From NCBI GenBank assembly GCA_028288745.1, contig JAQGHX010000099.1:1-34249 (forward strand): a stretch of 34,249 nt of DNA, read 5' to 3'. The notes beneath the pieces were generated by a model. The model was not told where the DNA came from and made no database searches. It saw only the letters and a program-made list of their open reading frames with translations. The DNA is from Roseomonas sp. (GTDB lineage: Bacteria > Pseudomonadota > Alphaproteobacteria > Acetobacterales > Acetobacteraceae). The stretch's first letter is position 1. Each line of letters starts with the position of its first letter. A program made the position numbers and the translations under genes. Below, piece by piece: positions 15,969-23,374 of this stretch.

Positions 15969-16268
15969 TCAGCCGACACGCGCGCCGTCCTTGAAGACGG
16001 TCCGGAAGGGCCGGACCGTCACGCTGGCGAAGAGCCCGGCCCTGGCATAGGGGTCGGCGGCGGCGAAGGCCTCGGCGGCGGCCTGGTCGGCGGCCTCGAC
16101 CAGCAGCACGCTGCCGCAGGGCTTGCCATCGGCATCGAGCACCGGGCCGCCCTGCGTGATCGCCTCCACCTGGGTGTCCAGGTATTCGATATGCGCGGGG
16201 CGGGTCGCCAGCCGCAGCTCCAGCGAGGCCGGCTTGTCCTGGCAGACGATGGCGAACAGCATGGGCAT
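15969..16268 (-). CDS. YciI-family protein
   Basis: A 99-aa YCII-domain protein with a ferredoxin-like fold. The conserved residues are visible: the His in RPAHIEYL (about residue 24) and the Asp in AADPYARAGL, which form the putative active site. The segment VLDADGKPCGSVLLVEA matches the central strand-turn-strand. These proteins are thought to be small enzymes or dehalogenase/dioxygenase-like modules; their reaction is unknown. The start at 16268 has GGGAAGGA immediately upstream on the minus strand. The longer frame, which adds eight residues, is not needed. It is probably the first gene of a YciI-EVE-Rieske operon, transcribed divergently from the ccm operon. Confidence 0.88.
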   Translation of the reverse strand: MPMLFAIVCQDKPASLELRLATRPAHIEYLDTQVEAITQGGPVLDADGKPCGSVLLVEAADQAAAEAFAAADPYARAGLFASVTVRPFRTVFKDGARVG

Positions 16269-16322
16269 GGTCCTTCCCTGATTGGTGCCCATGACCTACC
16301 GCCGGGCGGCGCCGCCTTCAAT

Positions 16323-16350
16323 ATGGCGGCATCACCATGGCGGCATCACC
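16323..16350 (+). repeat. Perfect 14-bp tandem duplication in the ccm leader
   Basis: ATGGCGGCATCACC occurs twice head to tail (16323-16336 and 16337-16350) in the 149-bp region between the divergent yciI-like and ccmC genes. It may touch the promoters of either gene. No further copy was seen nearby. Confidence 0.7.
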
Positions 16351-16417
16351 GGGCCGCAACACGGGGTTACGCGCCAGGGCGTTTCCGCGCCCCCCCGATC
16401 TGGACTAGTTTGCGCGC

Positions 16418-17335
16418 GTGACAGCGCCCCCAGCCCCTTCCGCACCGCCCGCCCCCGCACGCGCCGCGCCGGCCCGCCCCGCATCCGCCGGGCCCGCTTC
16501 CGGCCGCGCCGCGCCAGACCAGGCTGGGCCAGATCAGGCCGGGCCAGACCAGGCCGGGCCAGGCCGGCCGCGCCAGGCCGGCGGGCTGCACCGCCTCGCC
16601 AATCCCGGGCGCTTCCTGCGCCTGTCGGGCCGGCTGCTGCCCTGGCTCAGGGCGCTGGCGGCGCTGGTGCTGGCGCTGGGCATCCCCTGGGCCCTGGCCT
16701 TCTCGCCGCCCGACTGGCAGCAGGGCGAGACGGTGCGCATCATGTATGTGCATGTGCCGATGGCCTGGCTCTCGATGGCGGGCTACGCGGCGCTGGCCCT
16801 CGCCTCGGCCAGCGCGCTGATCTGGCGCCACCCGCTGGCCGACCTTTTCGCGCGCGAGATCTCGCCGGTGGGCGCGGCCGTCACGGCCTTGTGCCTGGCC
16901 ACCGGCAGCCTCTGGGGCCGCCCGATGTGGGGCACCTGGTGGGTGTGGGACGCGCGGCTGACCAGCGTGCTGGTGCTGTTCTTCCTGTGGGTCGGCCATG
17001 CCGCCCTGGTGCGCGCCTTCGACGATGACGAGCGCGGCGCGCGGGCCGGCGCCATCCTGGCCGTGATCGGCGCCATCAACCTGCCGGTGGTGAAGTTCTC
17101 GGTCGATTTCTTCAATACGCTGCACCAGCCGGCCTCGGTGGCGCGGTTGGGCGCGCCGGGGCTGCATGTGGATCTGCTCTACCCGCTGCTGGCCTGCGCC
17201 CTGGGGTTCACGCTGCTGTTCGCCGCGCTGGTGCTGGCCCGCACCCGCGCGGCGGTGATGGAAAAGCGCATTCGGCAATTGCAACTGGCCCAGGCCCGGC
17301 GGCGCGATGGCGGGCAGGGGGGGGCCGCGGCATGA
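16418..17335 (+). CDS. ccmC: Heme exporter/handling protein CcmC
   Basis: A 305-aa, six-helix inner-membrane protein of type I cytochrome c maturation. CcmC presents heme to the chaperone CcmE. The tryptophan-rich WWD motif is at about 171-178 (WGTWWVWD), with the heme-ligand histidine region VHVP (His112) and a second one in NTLHQPASV. The family core begins near residue 57 (LHRLANPGRFLRL). The first 56 residues are an Ala/Pro/Gly-rich extension that includes three Asp-Gln-Ala-Gly-Pro repeats (34-48). The GTG at 16418 is the only reasonable normal start seen. Residue 57 is CTG where relatives usually have the initiator Met, so the true start is uncertain. It is the first gene of the ccmCDEFGHI operon; ccmD overlaps by 4 bp. 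Confidence 0.93.
   Translation: MTAPPAPSAPPAPARAAPARPASAGPASGRAAPDQAGPDQAGPDQAGPGRPRQAGGLHRLANPGRFLRLSGRLLPWLRALAALVLALGIPWALAFSPPDWQQGETVRIMYVHVPMAWLSMAGYAALALASASALIWRHPLADLFAREISPVGAAVTALCLATGSLWGRPMWGTWWVWDARLTSVLVLFFLWVGHAALVRAFDDDERGARAGAILAVIGAINLPVVKFSVDFFNTLHQPASVARLGAPGLHVDLLYPLLACALGFTLLFAALVLARTRAAVMEKRIRQLQLAQARRRDGGQGGAAA
16517..16561 (+). repeat. Three in-frame 15-bp repeats at the ccmC 5' end
   Basis: Three tandem copies of GACCAGGCYGGGCCA (the second begins GAT) encode Asp-Gln-Ala-Gly-Pro three times, residues 34-48 of the predicted CcmC. They probably arose by slippage, and they lie upstream of the conserved domain. Confidence 0.85.
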
Positions 17336-17532
17336 GCACGCACTGGTGGTACGTGACAGCCGCCTGGGCCCTGGCGGGGCTGGGTTTCGGCGCCATGCTG
17401 CTGGCGACCCTGCGCCGCCACGCGGCCGCGCGGCGCCGGCTGGCGGCGCTGGACACGCGCGGCGCGGCGGGCAGGCCAGCCGGCCGCGCCATGGACAACG
17501 GCCCACAGGATGGGGCGGGGAGCACCGCATGA
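17332..17532 (+). CDS. ccmD: Heme exporter subunit CcmD
   Basis: A 66-aa protein with a single N-terminal membrane helix (about residues 6-26, HWWYVTAAWALAGLGFGAMLLA) followed by an Arg/Ala-rich cytoplasmic tail (RRHAAARRRL), the standard CcmD layout. CcmD joins the CcmABC complex and helps release holo-CcmE. It overlaps ccmC at its start (ATGA) and ccmE at its end (ATGA). The tail beyond residue 40 is Gly/Ala-rich and poorly conserved, as is usual for this family. Confidence 0.9.
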   Translation: MSTHWWYVTAAWALAGLGFGAMLLATLRRHAAARRRLAALDTRGAAGRPAGRAMDNGPQDGAGSTA

Positions 17533-18077
17533 GCCTGTCGCGCAAGAAGCGGCGGATGTGGATGCTGGCGCTGGGGCTGCTCGGCCTTGGCAGCGCCACC
17601 GCCCTGACCCTGACCGCCTTCCAGGACAACCTGGTATTTTTCCTGGCCCCCAGCGAGATCGCGCAGAAGCACCCTGACCCCGGCCGCGCCTTCCGCCTGG
17701 GCGGGCTGGTCGAGGCCGGCAGCGTGACCCGCGCCGTCTCGGCCGATGGCCGCCCCGAGGCGCGCTTCCGCGTCACCGACGGCCCTGGCACGGTCACCGT
17801 GACCTATACCGGCGTGCTGCCGGACCTGTTCCGCGAGGGGCAGGGGGTGGTGACGCTGGGCAAGCTGGGCCCCGACGGGCTGTTCCGCGCCAGCGAGGTG
17901 CTGGCCCGCCATGACGAGACCTATATGCCCCCCGAAGTCGCCGCCGCCCTGAAGCGCACCGGCCACTGGGAACCGGAAAAGGGCGCCGCCCCACCGGCAT
18001 CGTCCTGGAACACGTTGAACCCCGCCAGTGCCAGCCAAGGCAGGGCGAACCCCGAGACGGCGAGGCAGGGCGGATGA
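17529..18077 (+). CDS. ccmE: Periplasmic heme chaperone CcmE
   Basis: A 182-aa membrane-anchored chaperone that binds heme covalently and delivers it to CcmF/CcmH. The N-terminal anchor helix spans about residues 10-31, followed by the OB-fold barrel (55-127). The heme-binding motif HDETYMP carries His128 (covalent ligand) and Tyr132 (axial ligand). The start at 17529 gives the normal N-terminus (SRKKRRMW) and a 4-bp overlap with ccmD. A longer open frame upstream lies inside ccmD and is rejected. The tail after residue 150 is low-complexity, as in relatives. Confidence 0.96.
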   Translation: MSLSRKKRRMWMLALGLLGLGSATALTLTAFQDNLVFFLAPSEIAQKHPDPGRAFRLGGLVEAGSVTRAVSADGRPEARFRVTDGPGTVTVTYTGVLPDLFREGQGVVTLGKLGPDGLFRASEVLARHDETYMPPEVAAALKRTGHWEPEKGAAPPASSWNTLNPASASQGRANPETARQGG

Positions 18078-20044
18078 TCGCGGAACTGGGCCATTTCGCG
18101 CTGGCGCTGGCCATGGCGCTGGCATTGGGGCAGGCGGTGCTGCCGCTCTGGGGCGCGACGCGCGGCCATACACGGCTGATGGCGGCGGGCGCCCCGCTGG
18201 CCTTCGGGTCGCTGCTGGCCTGCGCCACCGCCTTCGGCGCGCTGCTGTATGTCTTCGCGGTCAACGACACCAGCGTGGCGGGGGTGGTGCAGAACAGCCA
18301 TTCCGCCAAGCCCATGCTGTACAAGCTGGCCGGCGCCTGGGGCAACCACGAGGGCTCGATGGTCCTCTGGGTGCTGATCCTGGCGCTGTGCGGCGGCGCG
18401 GTGGCGGGGTTCGGCCGGCGGCTGCCGACCGCTCTGCAGGCCCGCGTGCTGGCGGTGCTGGGGCTGATCGCACTGGGCTTCCTGGCTTTTATCCTTGCCA
18501 CCTCCAACCCGTTCACCCGGGTCTGGCCACCGGCCGCCGATGGCCAGGGGCTGAACCCGGTGCTGCAGGACCCCGGCCTCGCCTTCCATCCGCCACTGCT
18601 CTACCTGGGCTATGTCGGCTACGCCGTCACCTTCGCCTTCGCCGTCGCCGCCCTGCTGGAAGGCCGGGTGGATGCCGCCTGGGGCCGCTGGGTGCGCCCC
18701 TGGGCCCTGGCCGCCTGGTCCTTTCTCACCCTCGGCATCGCGCTGGGGTCCTGGTGGGCCTATTATGAGCTGGGCTGGGGCGGCTACTGGTTCTGGGACC
18801 CGGTCGAGAACGCTTCCCTGCTCCCGTGGCTGGCCGGCACCGCCCTGCTGCATTCCGCCACCGTGGTCGAGAAGCGCGAGGCGCTGAAAATCTGGACCGT
18901 GCTGCTGGCGCTGCTGGCTTTCGCCATGTCGCTGCTGGGCACCTTCCTGGTCCGCTCCGGGGTGCTGAACTCCGTCCATGCCTTCGCCAACGACCCCGAG
19001 CGGGGCGTCTTTATTCTTGGCCTGCTGCTGGTCTATGTCGGCGGCGCCTTCGCGCTGTTCGCCTGGCGCGCACCATCGATGGCGCCGACAGGTATCTTCG
19101 CGCCGCTCTCGCGCGAGGGCGGGCTGGTGCTGAACAACCTGCTGCTCTGCTCCATGGCGGCGGTGGTGCTGGTCGGCACGCTCTGGCCGATGTTCGCCGA
19201 CCTGCTGTTCCAGCAGAAGATCTCGGTCGGCCCGCCCTTCTTCAACACCGCCATCCTGCCGCTGGCGGTGCCGCTGGTCCTCGCCATGGCCGCCGGGCCG
19301 CTGCTGCCCTGGAAGCGCGCGGCGCTCTGGCCGGTGCTGCAACGGCTGTGGTGGGCGGCACTGCTTTCCGCCTGCGCGCTCGCGCTCTGCTTCGCCTTCA
19401 TGGGCGCGCGCGTCGGGCCGGCCGTCGGCTTCGCCGCCGCCACCTGGCTGATCGCGGGGGCGGCGGCCGATATCCTGGACCGCATCGCGCTGTTCCGCCG
19501 GCCTTCCGCGGCATTCTCCCGCGCCCGCGGGCTGCCGCGCGCGGCCTGGGGCGCGGCCATCGCCCATGCGGGGCTGGGCGTTTCCATCGCCGGCATGGCG
19601 GGAATGGGGCTGGCGACCGACAAGCTGGTGGCCCTGCCCCCCGGCGGTTCCACCAGCCTCGGCGGCTACGAGTGGCGGCTGGACAGCGTGGCCGACGCCA
19701 CCGGCCCCAACTGGACATCCCGCCGCGCCACCGTCACCGTCACCCGCCATGGCGCCACCGTGGCCATCATGCACCCGGAGCGCCGCTTCTTCCCCCTGGC
19801 CCGCATGAACACGACCGAGGCCGCCATTCACACCACCTGGCTGTCTGACCTGTACCTGGTGCTGGGCGAGGAGGAAGGCGGCCGCGCCGTGCTGCGCATC
19901 CACCACAACCCGATGGCGCCCTGGATCTGGCTGGGCGCCGCCATCATGGCGCTGGGCGGCGGCCTGTCGCTCAGCGACCGCCGCATCCGCGTCTCGGCCC
20001 CCGGGGCCAAGCGCACGGCCAATACCGCGGGAGCGCCGGCATGA
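18074..20044 (+). CDS. ccmF: Cytochrome c heme lyase subunit CcmF
   Basis: A 656-aa polytopic inner-membrane protein, normal for CcmF (about 640-680 aa). Together with CcmH/CcmI it forms the heme lyase that attaches heme to the CXXCH motif of apocytochrome c. The WWD domain is clear: GGYWFWDPVENASLLPW (about 236-252), with WWAYYELGWG just before it. Other family blocks are NHEGSMVLWV (91-100), FHPPLLYLGYVGY and GTFLVRSGVLNSVHAFA. A large periplasmic domain precedes the last helix. It overlaps ccmE at the start (ATGA) and ccmG at the end (ATGA). Confidence 0.97.
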   Translation: MIAELGHFALALAMALALGQAVLPLWGATRGHTRLMAAGAPLAFGSLLACATAFGALLYVFAVNDTSVAGVVQNSHSAKPMLYKLAGAWGNHEGSMVLWVLILALCGGAVAGFGRRLPTALQARVLAVLGLIALGFLAFILATSNPFTRVWPPAADGQGLNPVLQDPGLAFHPPLLYLGYVGYAVTFAFAVAALLEGRVDAAWGRWVRPWALAAWSFLTLGIALGSWWAYYELGWGGYWFWDPVENASLLPWLAGTALLHSATVVEKREALKIWTVLLALLAFAMSLLGTFLVRSGVLNSVHAFANDPERGVFILGLLLVYVGGAFALFAWRAPSMAPTGIFAPLSREGGLVLNNLLLCSMAAVVLVGTLWPMFADLLFQQKISVGPPFFNTAILPLAVPLVLAMAAGPLLPWKRAALWPVLQRLWWAALLSACALALCFAFMGARVGPAVGFAAATWLIAGAAADILDRIALFRRPSAAFSRARGLPRAAWGAAIAHAGLGVSIAGMAGMGLATDKLVALPPGGSTSLGGYEWRLDSVADATGPNWTSRRATVTVTRHGATVAIMHPERRFFPLARMNTTEAAIHTTWLSDLYLVLGEEEGGRAVLRIHHNPMAPWIWLGAAIMALGGGLSLSDRRIRVSAPGAKRTANTAGAPA

Positions 20045-20751
20045 ACCATCCCACCGGCAGCCATCCCAGTGGCGGCGAGCCCGACGACATGGCGGCACGG
20101 CAGGGCGAGACCATCCGCCTGGGCCCCGATGCCACCGCCACCGCCACCGCCACCGGCCCTGGCGGCACGCACCTGGCCGGCGCCATGCCCGGCTTCAACC
20201 GCCGCCGCGCGCTGATGCTGGCGCCGCTGGGCCTGGCCCTGGCGGCGGGCGGCGGCTTCTACGCCATGCTGCGCGGCATGGGCACCGGCAGCTACGACCC
20301 GCATGGCGTGCCCTCCGTGCTCGTCGGCCGGAACGCGCCGCCCTTCACCCTGCCGCCGCTCGCGGCCAGCAACCTGGAAGGCTTTTCCGACGCCACGCTG
20401 CGCGACCTGCCGGCCCCCGTCCTGGTCAATTTCTGGGCGAGTTGGTGCGTGCCCTGCATCGTCGAGCACCCGCAACTGATGCGCCTCGCGCGTGACGGCG
20501 TGCCGGTCTTCGGCGTGAACTACAAGGACAAGCCCGCCGACGCCGCCACCTTCCTGGCCCGCCACGGCAACCCCTTCGCCCGCCTGGGCCGGGACGAGCC
20601 CGGGCGCGTGGCGATCGACTGGGGCGTCTATGGCGTGCCGGAGACCTACCTGCTGGACCGCCGCGGCATCGTCCGCTGGCGCTGGCCCGGCCCGGTGACG
20701 CCGGAGGTGCTGGACCAGGACATCCGCCCCCTGCTGAAGCGCCACGCCTGA
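20041..20751 (+). CDS. ccmG: Thiol:disulfide oxidoreductase CcmG (DsbE)
   Basis: A 236-aa membrane-tethered thioredoxin-fold protein that keeps the apocytochrome CXXCH cysteines reduced in the periplasm. The active site Trp-Cys136-Val-Pro-Cys139 lies in LVNFWASWCVPC; the cis-Pro region GVPETYLLD and the DsbE-type insertion FGVNYKD are present. The signal anchor is at about residues 56-77. Residues 1-48 are an unusual Gly/His/Pro-rich extension with an (Ala-Thr)4 run made by a GCCACC repeat at about 20132-20155. Met49 (MPGFNRRRALML) would give a more typical protein, so the start is uncertain. The overlap with ccmF at 20041 favours the longer form. The ccmH ATG overlaps the stop by one base. 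Confidence 0.94.
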   Translation: MNHPTGSHPSGGEPDDMAARQGETIRLGPDATATATATGPGGTHLAGAMPGFNRRRALMLAPLGLALAAGGGFYAMLRGMGTGSYDPHGVPSVLVGRNAPPFTLPPLAASNLEGFSDATLRDLPAPVLVNFWASWCVPCIVEHPQLMRLARDGVPVFGVNYKDKPADAATFLARHGNPFARLGRDEPGRVAIDWGVYGVPETYLLDRRGIVRWRWPGPVTPEVLDQDIRPLLKRHA

Positions 20752-21356
20752 TGCGGCGCCCGATGATCCAGGCCCGCGTGCTGGCAACCCGCCTGCGCGG
20801 CGCTGGCCGGCTGGCGCCCCGCCTGCCGCCCACCCGCCTGCCGCCCGCCCACCTGTCCACCACCCTCCTGTCCACCACCCGCCTGTTGTCCATCGGCCTG
20901 CTCGCCGCTGGCCTGCTCGCCGGGTCCAGCCTGCTTCCGCTGGGTGCCGTCGGCCTGCCGTCCGAGATGCTGCGCGACCCGGCACTGGAACAGCGCGCCC
21001 GCGATATCGGGCATGAGCTGCGCTGCCTGGTCTGCCAGAACCAGTCGATCGAGGAGAGCGAGGCCGACCTCGCCCGCGACCTGCGCCGCATCGTGCGCGA
21101 ACGCGTGGCGGCGGGCGACAGCGATGCCCAGGCCGTCTCCTATATCCATGACCGCTACGGCGATTTCGTGCTGCTCCGCCCACCCTTCACCGCCGCCACG
21201 GCGCTGCTTTGGGGCGCGCCCTTCATCGCGCTGGGCGGTGGGCTGGTGGCAGTGCTGCTGCTGCGCCGCCGCCAGGGTGGCGCCACCGCGCCCGCGCCTC
21301 TGACCGCCGAGGAGCAGGCCCGGCTCGCCGCGCTGGAGAACGAGCCCTCGTCATGA
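20751..21356 (+). CDS. ccmH: Cytochrome c maturation protein CcmH
   Basis: A 201-aa membrane-anchored thioredoxin-related protein of the heme lyase. The redox motif LRCLVCQNQSI holds Cys92 and Cys95, which reduce or hold the apocytochrome thiols. The three-helix domain runs from about 72 to 145 (ESEADLARDLRRIVRERVAAGDSDAQAVSYIHDRYGDF region). A C-terminal membrane helix is at about 150-175. The N-terminal hydrophobic segment (46-68) is the signal. Residues 20-46 are a repetitive Leu/Pro/Thr/Arg stretch (RLPPTRLPPAHLSTTLLSTT) that makes the protein longer than the usual 150-165 aa. The ATG overlaps the ccmG stop by one base, and the end overlaps ccmI by 4 bp. Confidence 0.94.
   Translation: MRRPMIQARVLATRLRGAGRLAPRLPPTRLPPAHLSTTLLSTTRLLSIGLLAAGLLAGSSLLPLGAVGLPSEMLRDPALEQRARDIGHELRCLVCQNQSIEESEADLARDLRRIVRERVAAGDSDAQAVSYIHDRYGDFVLLRPPFTAATALLWGAPFIALGGGLVAVLLLRRRQGGATAPAPLTAEEQARLAALENEPSS
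20817..20888 (+). repeat. Short direct repeats inside the ccmH 5' end
   Basis: Two related unit types, CGCCTGCCGCCCA-like and CCTGTCCACCACC-like, each occur two to three times in a row. They encode the Leu-Pro-Pro-Thr-Arg and Leu-Ser-Thr-Thr stretches of the predicted CcmH before its signal helix. They look like slippage products. Confidence 0.65.
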
Positions 21357-22147
21357 TCTGGCTGCTGTTTCTGGCCCTCGCCGCGCTGGCGCTGGCGCCG
21401 CTCGGGGTTTCGCTGCTGCGCCCGCCCCGGCCCCAGGGGCGGCGGCAGGCCGACCTCGCCCTCTATCGCGCCCAGTTGGCGGAACTGGAGCGCGAGCGCG
21501 CCGCCGGCCGGCTGGACGAAGCCGGCTTCGCCGCCGCGCGCACCGAGGTGCAGCGCCGCCTGCTGGCCGCCCCCGCCGATGCCGGCCCGCCCGCCGACGG
21601 CCGCAGCGCCGCGTTGCTGGCCGCTTCCCTGTTCATGATCCCGGCCGGGGGCGTCGCACTCTATCTTTGGCACGGCGCGCCGGACGTGCCGGCCGCGCCC
21701 TATACCGAACGCGCCGCCGCCGCTGTGCGGGACGACGCGCTGCTGGCCCAGCTCCGCGCCCGCATCGGCATGGTGCCGCCCGGCAGCGAGGGCGCCCGCC
21801 AGGGCTGGCTGCTGCTGGCCAATGCCGAGCGCGGCCGGGGCCACCTGGACGCCGCCGCCGATGCCTGGACCCGCGCCCTGGCCATCCGCTTCGATGCCGG
21901 CATCGCCGCCGAGCTGGCCGAATTGCATATCGAGCGCGGCGATACCGGCCAGGCCACCCCGCTGCTTGCCCGCGCCCTGGCGCAAAGCCCGGCGGACCCG
22001 CGCCTGCGCTTCCTCTCCGGCCTGGTGGAAGCCCGCGCCGGCCGCCCGGCCAGCGCCCGCGCCCGCTGGGAAGCCCTGCTGGCCGACACGCCCGCGGATG
22101 CCCCCTGGCGCGCCTTGCTGGCCACCGAGCTGCAAAAGCTGCCCTGA
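21353..22147 (+). CDS. ccmI: Cytochrome c maturation TPR protein CcmI
   Basis: A 264-aa protein with two membrane helices (about 1-22 and 85-105) flanking a cytoplasmic loop with a predicted coiled region (YRAQLAELERERAAGRLDE). It ends in a periplasmic TPR domain (about 140-264; repeats such as GWLLLANAERGRGHLDAAADAW). CcmI binds apocytochrome c and hands it to the heme lyase. The loop motif and TPR layout are typical. The start at 21353 overlaps ccmH (ATGA); the longer frame upstream lies in ccmH and is rejected. It is the last gene of the ccm operon. Confidence 0.93.
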   Translation: MIWLLFLALAALALAPLGVSLLRPPRPQGRRQADLALYRAQLAELERERAAGRLDEAGFAAARTEVQRRLLAAPADAGPPADGRSAALLAASLFMIPAGGVALYLWHGAPDVPAAPYTERAAAAVRDDALLAQLRARIGMVPPGSEGARQGWLLLANAERGRGHLDAAADAWTRALAIRFDAGIAAELAELHIERGDTGQATPLLARALAQSPADPRLRFLSGLVEARAGRPASARARWEALLADTPADAPWRALLATELQKLP

Positions 22148-22158
22148 CCAACGGCGGT

Positions 22159-22196
22159 GCCGGGCGGCCCCGCCGCATCTGGCCCGGCGCCGGGCC
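22159..22196 (+). terminator. GC-rich inverted repeats after the ccm operon
   Basis: GCCGGGC (22159-22165) pairs with GCCCGGC (22182-22188) around a 16-nt loop. GGCCCGGCGCCGGGCC (22181-22196) is in addition a perfect 16-bp palindrome. It starts 12 bp after the ccmI stop. There is no T-run, so the terminator role is only probable. Confidence 0.35.
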
Positions 22197-22335
22197 TCAC
22201 GATGCGTTCCGGGGCGGCGTAACACCGGCGAGACCGTGAGCGGGCCATCAGGCCGGCGGAAGCCCGCAGTGCCGCGGATTTCACCCGTGGATCAGGGGCG
22301 GAATGTCGCTCTCCCATGGCCGCGCTGGCGCCGCG

Positions 22336-23013
22336 TCAGGCCGCCGGCTGGTCCCGGTGGCCGAAGATGGCCGTCCCCACCCGCACATGGGTCGCGCCCT
22401 CGGCGATCGCGGCCTCGAAATCGCCGCTCATGCCCATGGACAGGGTCTTCAGCCCGAGTCGCGACCCCATCGCGGCCAGGGCGGCGAAATACGGGCGGGG
22501 GTCTCCCTCCGCCGGGGGAATGCACATCAGCCCGCTGACGGGCAGGCCATGCGCCTCGCGGCAGAGCGCCAGGAAGTCCTCCACCCCGTCCGGGTCGATG
22601 CCGGCCTTCTGCGGCTCCCGCCCGATATTCACCTGGATCAGCAGGTCCGGGCGCCGGCCCTCGCGGGCCATGGCATCCGCCAGGGCGGCGGCCAGCCGGG
22701 GGCGGTCCAGACTTTCGATCGTATCGGCCAGCCGCACGGCGTCGCGCGCCTTGTTGGTCTGCAAGGCACCGATCAGGTGCAGCCGCAGGCCGGGATGGGC
22801 GGGGCGCAGGCCAGGGAACTTGGTGGCGGCCTCCTGCACCCGGTTCTCGCCGAACACGGCCTGCCCGGCGGCCAGGGCGGCGGCCACCGACTCGGCCGGG
22901 TGGGTTTTGGAGACGGCGACGAGCGTGACATCGGAAGCGGGCCGGCCGGCGCTGGCGCAGGCGCAGGCGATCCGGTCCTGGATACGCTTGAGGGAGGCGG
23001 GGATGCTGGTCAT
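22336..23013 (-). CDS. PLP-binding protein of the YggS/PROSC family
   Basis: A 225-aa single-domain alanine racemase-fold protein that binds pyridoxal 5'-phosphate and helps keep PLP balanced in the cell; it has no known catalytic reaction. The PLP lysine is Lys36 in LVAVSKTHPAE. Further family blocks are FGENRVQEA, HLIGALQTNKA, IESLDRPRLA, VNIGREPQKAG and the phosphate-binding end LSMGMSGDFEAAIAEGATHVRVGTAIFG. The frame is open upstream to 23196, but MTSIPASLKRIQDRI at 23013 fits the family. The ribosome site is weak. It converges on the ccm operon and diverges from the porin gene. Confidence 0.95.
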   Translation of the reverse strand: MTSIPASLKRIQDRIACACASAGRPASDVTLVAVSKTHPAESVAAALAAGQAVFGENRVQEAATKFPGLRPAHPGLRLHLIGALQTNKARDAVRLADTIESLDRPRLAAALADAMAREGRRPDLLIQVNIGREPQKAGIDPDGVEDFLALCREAHGLPVSGLMCIPPAEGDPRPYFAALAAMGSRLGLKTLSMGMSGDFEAAIAEGATHVRVGTAIFGHRDQPAA

Positions 23014-23374
23014 GTCGCCCAGGACGGTAAAGGCGGCGCCGCGCCGGCTCAAGCCGGGGCGCCGGGCCGCTTGCCTCTCCCCGCCGCTCCGGGCGCGCGT
23101 GTCAGGCGGGGTGGCCAAGCCCGTGGCGGGCGGCCAGGCGTGCCCCCGGCAGGGCAGGGGGCCGGTGGCGGCGGCCATTTGTTGCTTCCAGGACACAGTG
23201 TCTCACTGAAGTCGCGTCAGGATCGCAGCAGCCATTGCTCAAATTCTCATCACTGAACCATAGTTCCCACCGAGCCCTACCCGGCGCCGGTTGGCGACGG
23301 GACCGTCTGTCGAGGGGGACAGATTGGGCTGCGGGAACAGCCGGTACGCCCCGGCGCGTGAGGAGGTTATTGGG
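23014..23374. promoter_or_regulatory. Divergent region and likely porin promoter
   Basis: No gene is seen in these 361 bp. At 23215-23275 the GC content drops. TTGCTC (23235-23240), an 18-bp spacer and CATAGT (23259-23264) are a possible promoter for the porin, leaving a leader of about 105 nt. AGGAGG at 23361-23366 is a perfect Shine-Dalgarno, 8 bp before the porin ATG, in line with strong expression. No promoter for the yggS-type gene was resolved. Confidence 0.35.

Noticed and set aside
17921-20098. A 725-codon open frame on - opposite ccmEFG
   Set aside because: Low-complexity Gln/Gly/Arg/His translation typical of the reverse strand of GC-rich membrane-protein genes.
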